Shown: positions 7,528 through 13,967 of the stretch, in pieces
Position numbering within the stretch: position 1 is the stretch's first letter
How the letters are laid out: each line of letters begins with the position of its first letter
Assembly (NCBI GenBank): GCA_000720535.1
Contig: JOAZ01000013.1
Span: 62,001 to 126,000 of the forward strand
DNA length: 64,000 nucleotides
From: Streptomyces halstedii
Lineage (GTDB): Bacteria; Actinomycetota; Actinomycetes; Streptomycetales; Streptomycetaceae
Reading direction: 5' to 3'
Made by a program: the position numbers and the translations under genes
The notes under the pieces: model-generated
What the model was told of the DNA's origin: nothing
The model's input: the letters and a program-made list of their open reading frames with translations, nothing else
Databases searched by the model: none

Positions 7528-8497
7528 CAACTTCTCTCTCGCCTCGGCAGCAGGACCTGTGCTGGGGTCCGGTGGGGGGATCCCAGGGGGGAGCAGTGGC
7601 CGCGACTGTACCCGGCGGTATGCGACGACGACAATCTTCCACAGGGTTCAGCCGCTCAGGAAACGGGCAATCGGCCGCCTTTTGGTGGACGGGATGCGGA
7701 GGCTTGGCCCTACGTTCGATGTTTGTTCTATTCCTGGGCGTGGGGCCGGGTGGCCGGGGTGTGCCGATGCGTGGTGGGGCGCGCGGGGCTGCTGGGGTTC
7801 ACGCGGGGATGCGGATGCCTGGGTTCACGCGGGGATGCCGGGGTTCAGGGGCGGCTGAAGCCGTGCAGGAGGAGGGTGGGGGGTGCCCGTGCCCCTGCCC
7901 GTCGCCCTCTGTCCCTGCCGTCGCCCCGTGCCGTCGCCCTCTGTTCCTGCCGTCGCCCTCTGTTCCTGCCGTCGCCACGTGCCGTGCCTGTCGCCCGTCC
8001 GGCCGTCTCGGCGCTCGGGGTGTCGCCGCACGGTGTGCTCCGGGGCGTGCTCTTCGGCTCTCCGGCGTGTTCTCAGGCCCGGTCCCAGGCTGGTCCCGGG
8101 CCTGTCCTCCGGCGTGGCGGCCTGCCTGGTCGCGGGCGGTCCGGAACGGTCCTGGGGTCTGGCGGACCTGGGGGACCGGCGGTTCTGGCGGACCGGCGGA
8201 GCCGCCAGGACCCGGCGGACCCGGCGGACCTGGGGTCGCACCACCGTGCCGTGCGGCTGACGGCGCGGTGGTACGACGAACTCGTGCGGCTCCCCTGGCG
8301 CCGGTCCGTGTGCGGCAGGTGTGCGGCGGGTATCGGCAGATGTGCCGCAGGACGCGGAAAGCGAGCTCGGCGAACATGTCCCATGTGTGATTTCCCCCTC
8401 CCCGCCCACCGCGAAACGGCGCCGTGCGGGATGCTGTGGATAACGTTCGTTCACATCCCCGGCCCGTCAGGCACGGGAGACGCAGGTGGAGGCATTG
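7528..8497. other. 970-bp non-coding, repeat-rich divergent intergenic region
   Basis: This lies between the minus-strand M23 gene and plus-strand icmB. The open frames here lack family resemblance, have no convincing start signals and run through repeats, so I see no gene. It holds a near-duplicate GGGTTCACGCGGGGATGC pair (about 7796-7845), a 21-bp repeat array (see the separate entry), a GGCGGACC-rich tract (8150-8235) and two DnaA-box-like sites. The sites are TCTTCCACA at 7635-7643 and TTATCCACA on the minus strand at 8435-8443. Promoters of both flanking genes must lie here, but I could not place them with confidence. Confidence 0.7.
7903..7984. repeat. Degenerate 21-bp direct repeats
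   Basis: Units of the form GCCCTCTGTTCCTGCCGTCGC recur three times, with diverged CCCGTGCCGTC spacers between copies. They lie in non-coding DNA upstream of icmB. Confidence 0.75.
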
Positions 8498-8911
8498 ATG
8501 GGTGTGACCGGTCCGATCCGTGTCGTGGTGGCCAAGCCGGGCCTCGACGGCCATGACCGCGGGGCGAAGGTGATCGCGCGGGCGCTGCGGGACGCGGGTA
8601 TGGAGGTCATCTATACCGGCCTCCACCAGACCCCCGAACAGATCGTGGACACCGCGATCCAGGAGGACGCCGACGCGATCGGCCTCTCGATCCTCTCGGG
8701 CGCGCACAACACGCTGTTCGCCAAGGTCATCGAGCTGCTGAAGGAGCGCGACGCGGAGGACATCAAGGTCTTCGGCGGCGGCATCATCCCCGAGGCGGAC
8801 ATTCCCCCGCTGAAGGCGGTGGGCGTCGCGGAGATCTTCACGCCCGGCGCGACGACGGCCTCGATCGTCGACTGGGTGAACGCCCACGTCCGTCAGCCGG
8901 CGGGCGCCTGA
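8498..8911 (+). CDS. icmB: Isobutyryl-CoA mutase small (B12-binding) subunit
   Basis: A 137-residue adenosylcobalamin-binding subunit. With a large IcmA subunit encoded elsewhere, it interconverts isobutyryl-CoA and n-butyryl-CoA, supplying precursors for polyketides and branched-chain metabolism. The motif [10 protein letters not shown] holds the DxHxxG lower-ligand His that coordinates cobalt. IGLSILSG and FGGGI complete the B12 fold. The length matches the family (about 136). ATG 8498 is chosen because GGTGGAGG lies 5 nt upstream; a GTG at 8486 lies inside that site. A general methylmalonyl-CoA-mutase-type B12 subunit is the alternative, but size and sequence recall Streptomyces IcmB. Confidence 0.9.
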   Translation: MGVTGPIRVVVAKPGLDGHDRGAKVIARALRDAGMEVIYTGLHQTPEQIVDTAIQEDADAIGLSILSGAHNTLFAKVIELLKERDAEDIKVFGGGIIPEADIPPLKAVGVAEIFTPGATTASIVDWVNAHVRQPAGA

Positions 8912-9390
8912 GACGCCCGGCCGCCCGGTTGGCCGACGGTCCCCTCCGCCACGGGTCGCTCCTGGCCGGCGCACGCCCGCAGCCCGCGCCGGCGTCGTCG
9001 TACACGCGCAACCGCGCTGTGTCGCGGGCCGAGCGCCATGCCTCGGCGGTACGCGGAGACGTTGTGCCATGCGCCGGGCAGTGCGGCGGCGCGGTTTCGT
9101 GTGCCGGGCAGCGCGGCGGTGCGGTGCCCACGCGCTGGGTGCCGGGCAGTGCCGTGGTGCGGTGTGCCAGGCGCCGGTGGGTCGGTGGGGTACGCCGTCG
9201 TCGTGGGGCGGGCTGGAGTGCGGGGCACCTCCCGGAAGCAGGTAGGTCATCCGCATACTGCGGAAGCGGGCGGGTCACCCGCGTGCTCCGGGGCAGGAGG
9301 GTCACCCGTATGTTCCAAGGCGGGAAGGTCACCCGCACCCGCATGCTCCGAAGGTGGCCAGGTCACCCCCATGCTCCCGGGGCGGGCAGG
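8912..9390. other. 479-bp convergent intergenic region made largely of degenerate repeats
   Basis: No gene seen. The first part (about 9050-9180) has three imperfect copies of a block containing GCCGGGCAGTGCGGCGG. The second part is a six-unit 28-bp array described separately. No simple hairpin terminator was identified, so the repeats may themselves end transcription between icmB and the DUF5691 gene. Confidence 0.65.
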
Positions 9391-9405
9391 TCATCCCCAT
9401 GCGTC
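9234..9405 (-). repeat. Six degenerate ~28-bp tandem repeats that include the DUF5691 stop region
   Basis: Units at 9234-9261, 9262-9289, 9290-9316, 9317-9349 (6-bp insertion), 9350-9377 and 9378-9405. The shared core on the plus strand is GGTCAYCC, 2-4 bases, then ATGCTCC. The unit nearest the gene contains the codons and TGA stop (9391-9393) of the DUF5691 protein. The other five read as successive copies of that 3' end. Confidence 0.85.
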
Positions 9406-11304
9406 GGGGCCAGCCGGGTGCCGCGTCGTCTCGCCGTGGTCCGGCTCCGGATCGGGGTCAGGATCGGGGTCAGGACCGGGGTCCGGCGACGGTCGCCCGC
9501 CGTCGTTCCCCGTCAGCTCCCTCTCCATGGCGGCGCGCAGGCGCAGGGTGGCGACCAGGCGCCGGAACGCCTCCGACCAGTAGCCGCCCGCGCCCGGTGA
9601 GGCGTCTTCCGGCTCGTCCTGTGTCGTGGTGAGCACTTCGAGCCGGTCCGCCTCCGCCGGGTCGAGACAACGCTCGGCCAGGCCCATGACACCGCTGAAG
9701 CTCCACGGGTAACTCCCCGCGTCGCGCGCGATGTCCAGCGCGTCGACCACCGAACGGCCGAGCGGTCCGGCCCAGGGGACGGCACAGACGCCGAGTAGTT
9801 GGAAGGCCTCGGACAGGCCGTGCGCCGCGACGAAACCGGCTGCCCAGTCCGCCCGCTCGGCCGGAGGCAGGGTCGCCAGGAGCTGTGAGCGTTCGGACAG
9901 GGAGGCCGTGCCGGGGCCGCTCGCCGGAGGTATGGAGGGGGCACCCAGCAGCGCCCTGGCCCATGCCGGGTCCCGTTGCCGCACCGCCGCCCGGCACCAC
10001 GCGGCGTGCAGTTCGGCCTCCCAGCCGTCGGCCACCGGCAGGGCGACGATCTCCTGAGCGGTGCGGCCCCCGAACCGCTCCCGCCAGACGGTGAGCGGGG
10101 CGGCTTCCACCAACTGACCCAGCCACCAGGAGCGTTCACCACGCCCGGACGGGGGGACCGGTGTCACGCCGTCCCGCTGCATGTCGGCGTCGCATTCGTG
10201 CGGGGCCTCCACGGCGACCGTCAGCCCTTCGCCCGTACGGTCGGCGTTCACACACGTCAGCGCCCGCGAAGCCATCCGCCGGGCCAGTGCCGATGCGGGC
10301 AGGGTGGACAGCAACTCGGCCGCCACGGAACGGACGTTGCGGCTACGGTCCGACAACGCCGCCTCCAGGAAGGGCTCGTCGGCGTCACCGAGACCCTCGC
10401 GGAGGGCGTCGAGGAACATCAGCCGGTCTTCCGCGCGCTCGGCGGACCACGTACCGGCGAGCAGGGTCCGTCCGGCAGAGGGATCCTGCGCCCGTATCGC
10501 ACCGAGCAGCGCGACCCGTTCCGCGAAGAGCCCCTCTTCCCAGAGCCGCCGCACCGCGTCCGGGTCGTCGGCGGCGGTGAGACGGGCGCCGTTCGAGGCG
10601 CGCAGGGCGAACCTCCACTCCGGGTTCAGAGCCGCCAGCCAGAGCCCGCGCGGCCCCGCGAAGGACAGCACGTACGGCCGTAGATCCGTGCGTGCTCTGG
10701 CCGCGTCCAGCAGCGCGGGCAACAACTCGGCCGGGGCACGGAAACCGCGCTCACCGGCCAGGGCCAGCCATTGTGGGATGAGCTCGGTGAGATCGGGTGC
10801 CGCGCCCCGGCGGCCGCCGCCGGACGGCGCGGAACGGTCGGCCAGCAGGTGCGCGAGCCGTCTGCGCGCCGCTCCAGGCAGCGGCGGCCGGAGGTCGGGA
10901 GGCGCCGGTACGGGCGGTGTGGCGCCGACCGAGGGGAGCAGCGCGGCCCGACGCCGCACGGTGTGCAGCGCGGCCGCCTCCAGAAGCGCCGCCGGACCGT
11001 CCGTGGGGCGCGGAGCCGATGAGCCGGGAGCCGACAAGCCCGGAGCCGATGAGCCCGGAGTCGGCGGGCGGGGTGCCGATGAGCCGGCGCCTGTCCTACC
11101 GGTCCGCAGCGGGCGGCGGTCCGTGCCCAGCAGCGCCGAGGTGACCAACTCCTCCCAGGGGATGGTCACGGCCGACGGGCCGGGCTCGGAGGCGGCGGGG
11201 GACGTCGGTGCCGAGGACGAGGCAGTGGTGGCGGGACTGGCGGAAGTAGTGGACGTGGTGGGGGTGATGGACGTGGTGGAGGTGATGGACGTGGTGCCGG
11301 ACAT
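9391..11304 (-). CDS. DUF5691 family protein of the MoxR/VWA locus
   Basis: A 637-residue soluble protein. The first ~45 residues are Thr/Ser-rich. The recognisable family start is IPWEELVTSALLGTDRRPL (about 49-67). The middle has helical, HEAT-like stretches (FLEAALSDRSRNVRSVAAELLSTLP). The tail ends in a Pro-Asp alternation (PDPGPDPDPDPDPEPD). The start ATG at 11304 has GGAGGG 7-8 nt upstream. It follows the truncated SWIM-family gene with 78 nt between them, so both are probably co-transcribed away from the MoxR operon. No catalytic motif is visible. I infer a scaffold or adaptor role in the same system. Confidence 0.85.
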   Translation of the reverse strand: MSGTTSITSTTSITPTTSTTSASPATTASSSAPTSPAASEPGPSAVTIPWEELVTSALLGTDRRPLRTGRTGAGSSAPRPPTPGSSAPGLSAPGSSAPRPTDGPAALLEAAALHTVRRRAALLPSVGATPPVPAPPDLRPPLPGAARRRLAHLLADRSAPSGGGRRGAAPDLTELIPQWLALAGERGFRAPAELLPALLDAARARTDLRPYVLSFAGPRGLWLAALNPEWRFALRASNGARLTAADDPDAVRRLWEEGLFAERVALLGAIRAQDPSAGRTLLAGTWSAERAEDRLMFLDALREGLGDADEPFLEAALSDRSRNVRSVAAELLSTLPASALARRMASRALTCVNADRTGEGLTVAVEAPHECDADMQRDGVTPVPPSGRGERSWWLGQLVEAAPLTVWRERFGGRTAQEIVALPVADGWEAELHAAWCRAAVRQRDPAWARALLGAPSIPPASGPGTASLSERSQLLATLPPAERADWAAGFVAAHGLSEAFQLLGVCAVPWAGPLGRSVVDALDIARDAGSYPWSFSGVMGLAERCLDPAEADRLEVLTTTQDEPEDASPGAGGYWSEAFRRLVATLRLRAAMERELTGNDGGRPSPDPGPDPDPDPDPEPDHGETTRHPAGPDAWG

Positions 11305-11320
11305 GTGGTGCCCTCCGATA

Positions 11321-11350
11321 TCGGTCGATCACGGTCGATCGCGGTCGATC
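11321..11350. repeat. Three 10-bp tandem repeats in the gap before DUF5691
   Basis: The units TCGGTCGATC, ACGGTCGATC and GCGGTCGATC run without gaps between the SWIM-family stop and the DUF5691 ribosome-binding site. They could be an operator or an mRNA-processing site; the sequence does not say. Confidence 0.8.
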
Positions 11351-11382
11351 GCAGCCGGGTCACGGGGCGTCAGGAGGGGGCG

Positions 11383-12654
11383 TCAGACGAGGGCGACGAT
11401 CGGGCAGCCGTCCGCTTCCTGTGCGCTCGCACGCGACGCGTCGGCTTCCCGCACGCCGGTGACCTGTGCGGTCGGGCCCGCACCGCCCATGTCGCGGGCG
11501 CCCACGCCTCGTTCGGACCCGCCCCGTTCGTGGGTGTCAGGTCCGTGAGCGTCTGCCTCGCCCGGGTGCCACGCGGCCAGCGGGTCGAATCCCCGGTGAC
11601 CGCACTCGCCGAACACCGAGACGGGTCGGCCCCCGGCGAGCGCGACCAGCTTCCACAGGCCGGAGCGGGACAGCGCCTCGGGTGTGATCGGCAGGGCGGA
11701 GCCGTCCGAGGCCCCCACCAACTGCCAACCTCCCCCCGACGGCACGGGTATCGCGTCCCGCAGGGTGACCGGCCACGTGTCCAGCCAGGGATCGTCGCGC
11801 AGCGCCCGTCCGTACGCGGCGGTGGCCTCGGCCGTCGTGCCACCACGCGGCGGTGCGGCCCCGGTGGCCAGGGTCCCGAACGGCTCACCCAGATCGCCCC
11901 GCAGCCGCCCGCCGCCCGGATACCGCGTGACCTCCGCGTCGATCGTCGTGCCCACCGTGAGGGAACGGGCAGGGGCTCGCCCGGGGGCCCCGAAGGACAG
12001 CAGCAGCGTCGTGCGTCCGGACTCCTGTCCGTACAGCCAGATGCGTCGGGCCACCAGCTTGCCGTCCGGTGTGTCGTGCTGGGCGAGGACCAGCCACCGG
12101 TCGCGGAGGGGCGGCCCCTCGGCGGCTGCCGTCAGCCCGACCCGCGTGCGGACCGTGGCGGCCAACGGGGCCGGCAGATGCTCTCTCCGGAGCCAGGCGG
12201 AGTCCAGCAGATGCAGCAACGCGCACTCTTCGAGCAGCCGGACCGGCCAGTCCGGGCCCGATGTGGTGATCGCCCCCAGCTTCCGCACCCGGGCGGCGAG
12301 TCCCGGGGCCTGTGCGTCGACCATGCGGGCCGCCGTCTCCTCCCACAGGCCGTAGTCCGGGCGGTCCGCGGCGGCGATCCCGCCGCGCAGCAGGTCGGTG
12401 AGGCGCTGCTCCAACTCCAGGGCCCCGCCGGTGATCCGCTCGGCACGACGCTCCGCGCGCCGCCTGGCCGCCTCCGGATCGACGGGGCCGCCACCCGTCG
12501 TGGCCCTCACTCCGGCTCCCTGGCGTGCCGGGCCAGGTGCCGCCCCGGCGACGCGTGAGGCGTCGTCAGGCACGCCTGCCCGCGCCTCTTCCGCCGTCCC
12601 GCGCACCGACGGGCAGGCGGTGTGCGTGGGTTCTCCCCCGTGAGATCTCAGCAT
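11383..12654 (-). CDS. SWIM-family protein lacking the N-terminal SWIM zinc finger
   Basis: 423 residues. From about residue 64 (PEAARRRAERRAERITGG) to the end it matches the Streptomyces SWIM zinc-finger family as I know it, including ARMVDAQAPGLAARVR, LLEECALLHLLD, DRWLVLAQHD and VFGECGHRGF. That family normally begins with ~100 residues carrying a CxCx(n)CxH finger. Here the first ~60 residues are unrelated Ala/Pro/Gly-rich sequence. No finger motif occurs in the other two frames of 12480-12660, and the divergent MoxR gene starts at 12783, leaving no room. The start at 12654 is supported by a promoter whose -10 lies 7 nt upstream. The last ~40 residues are low-complexity. The product is either a functional short form or a decayed one. 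Confidence 0.75.
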   Translation of the reverse strand: MLRSHGGEPTHTACPSVRGTAEEARAGVPDDASRVAGAAPGPARQGAGVRATTGGGPVDPEAARRRAERRAERITGGALELEQRLTDLLRGGIAAADRPDYGLWEETAARMVDAQAPGLAARVRKLGAITTSGPDWPVRLLEECALLHLLDSAWLRREHLPAPLAATVRTRVGLTAAAEGPPLRDRWLVLAQHDTPDGKLVARRIWLYGQESGRTTLLLSFGAPGRAPARSLTVGTTIDAEVTRYPGGGRLRGDLGEPFGTLATGAAPPRGGTTAEATAAYGRALRDDPWLDTWPVTLRDAIPVPSGGGWQLVGASDGSALPITPEALSRSGLWKLVALAGGRPVSVFGECGHRGFDPLAAWHPGEADAHGPDTHERGGSERGVGARDMGGAGPTAQVTGVREADASRASAQEADGCPIVALV

Positions 12655-12661
12655 GGTGAAG

Positions 12662-12684
12662 ACGGTAGAAGGCACCACTGACAA
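12662..12684 (-). promoter_or_regulatory. RecA-independent DNA-damage (PafBC-type) promoter, minus strand
   Basis: On the minus strand TTGTCAGTGGT (12684-12674), then GCCTTC, then TACCGT (12667-12662), then 7 nt and ATG. Ten of 11 positions of the RecA-NDp upstream block match with exact 6-bp spacing. The -10 to ATG distance predicts a leaderless mRNA for the SWIM-family gene. Confidence 0.75.
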
Positions 12685-12721
12685 CGGCCTCCGACCTGCG
12701 CTTTCGTCGCCCGGCGGTCGA

Positions 12722-12744
12722 TTGTCAGTGCCATGGTGCACGGT
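12722..12744 (+). promoter_or_regulatory. RecA-independent DNA-damage (PafBC-type) promoter, plus strand
   Basis: TTGTCAGTGCC (12722-12732), six bases, then CACGGT (12739-12744). The upstream block matches the consensus at 10 of 11 positions. The -10 is weak because the first base is C rather than T. Together with the minus-strand element it forms an inverted repeat (CACTGACAA ... TTGTCAGTG). The predicted leader to the MoxR ATG is ~32 nt with GGAGGGGG as ribosome-binding site. Confidence 0.6.
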
Positions 12745-12782
12745 GGAGGACACATCGGGTCGAACGATCTGGAGGGGGATCC

Positions 12783-13967
12783 ATGACCGTGTCCGAGTCC
12801 GTACACACCGCTTCGACCACCACCGCCTCGACCACCGCTTCGACGCCCGTCGTGCCCACTGCCGCGGGGGCCGGCGCCGCCACGCCGGACGGGGTGCTGA
12901 GGCCGCACGCCGAGCACGCCTTCGCGGACGAGCTCAGGGCCCTCGCCGCCGCGGACGACCGTCCCCGGCCGGCCCGTTGGCGGCTTTCGCCGTGGGGCGT
13001 CGCCACCTACCTGCTCGGCGGCACCCTGCCGGACGGCACGGTGATCACTCCCAAGTACGTGGGGCCCCGCCGCCTCGTCGAAGTCGCCGTCAGCACGCTC
13101 GCCACCGACCGGGCGCTGCTGCTCCTCGGTGTGCCGGGCACCGCCAAGACCTGGGTGTCCGAGCATCTCGCCGCGGCGGTCAGCGGGGACTCGACCCTGC
13201 TCGTGCAGGGCACGGCCGGCACCCCGGAGGAGGCCGTCCGCTACGGCTGGGACTACGCGCAACTGCTCGCCCACGGCCCCAGCCGGGCCGCGCTCGTGCC
13301 GAGCCCCGTCATGCGGGCCATGGCCGAGGGCACGACCGCCCGGGTGGAGGAGCTCACCCGCATACCGGCCGATGTGCAGGACGCGCTGATCACCATCCTG
13401 TCGGAGAAGACACTGCCCGTACCGGAGCTCGGGCAGGAGGTCCAGGCCGTGCGCGGGTTCAACCTCATCGCCACCGCCAACGACCGTGACCGGGGGGTCA
13501 ACGAGCTCTCCAGCGCGCTGCGTCGGCGCTTCAACACGGTGGTGCTGCCGCTGCCCGCCACCCCCGACGCGGAGGTGGACATCGTGTCCCGCCGTGTGGA
13601 GCAGATCGGCCGCTCACTGGATCTGCCCCCGACGCCGGACGGGACGGCGGAGATCCGGCGGGTCGTCACCATCTTCCGTGAACTGCGCGACGGCGCCACC
13701 ACGGACGGCCGGTCCAAGCTCAAGTCGCCGTCGGGAACGCTGTCCACGGCCGAGGCGATCTCCGTCGTCACCGGCGGCCTCGCGCTCGCCGCCCACTTCG
13801 GTGACGGTGTCCTGCGGCCCGGCGACGTCGCGGCCGGCATCATGGGCGCGGTCGTCCGGGACTCCGCCACGGACCGGGTGGTGTGGCAGGAGTACCTGGA
13901 GACCGTGGTGCGTGAGCGGGACGGCTGGCAGGACTTCTACCGCGCCTGCCGTGAGGTCTCCGCATGA
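12783..13967 (+). CDS. MoxR-type AAA+ ATPase
   Basis: A 394-residue AAA+ ATPase. Walker A GVPGTAKT is at residues 116-123. The Walker B region is RVEELTRIP, with Glu-Glu where MoxR proteins usually have Asp-Glu. Sensor 1 is LIATANDRDRG, followed by SSALRRRF with the candidate Arg finger. The first ~35 residues are a Thr/Ser-rich tail. MoxR ATPases act as chaperone-like remodelers with VWA partners, and a VWA gene lies two genes downstream in the same operon. The start ATG 12783 has GGAGGGGG upstream. The stop overlaps the next start by 4 nt (ATGA), implying coupled translation. Confidence 0.92.
   Translation: MTVSESVHTASTTTASTTASTPVVPTAAGAGAATPDGVLRPHAEHAFADELRALAAADDRPRPARWRLSPWGVATYLLGGTLPDGTVITPKYVGPRRLVEVAVSTLATDRALLLLGVPGTAKTWVSEHLAAAVSGDSTLLVQGTAGTPEEAVRYGWDYAQLLAHGPSRAALVPSPVMRAMAEGTTARVEELTRIPADVQDALITILSEKTLPVPELGQEVQAVRGFNLIATANDRDRGVNELSSALRRRFNTVVLPLPATPDAEVDIVSRRVEQIGRSLDLPPTPDGTAEIRRVVTIFRELRDGATTDGRSKLKSPSGTLSTAEAISVVTGGLALAAHFGDGVLRPGDVAAGIMGAVVRDSATDRVVWQEYLETVVRERDGWQDFYRACREVSA

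Noticed and set aside
8435-8443. Replication origin suggested by a perfect TTATCCACA box
   Set aside because: Only one or two boxes, no cluster, no dnaA/dnaN neighbours; a chromosomal origin would have many boxes.
5746-8556. 936-residue plus-strand frame across the M23 gene and intergenic region
   Set aside because: It runs antisense through a well-supported M23 peptidase and then through repeats. No domain is recognisable.
7572-9256. Several 200-480-residue frames in the icmB flanks
   Set aside because: They track repeat arrays and high GC, lack ribosome-binding sites, and one overlaps icmB antisense.
9234-9405. CRISPR array
   Set aside because: Units are degenerate and contiguous without unique spacers, and no cas genes are nearby.
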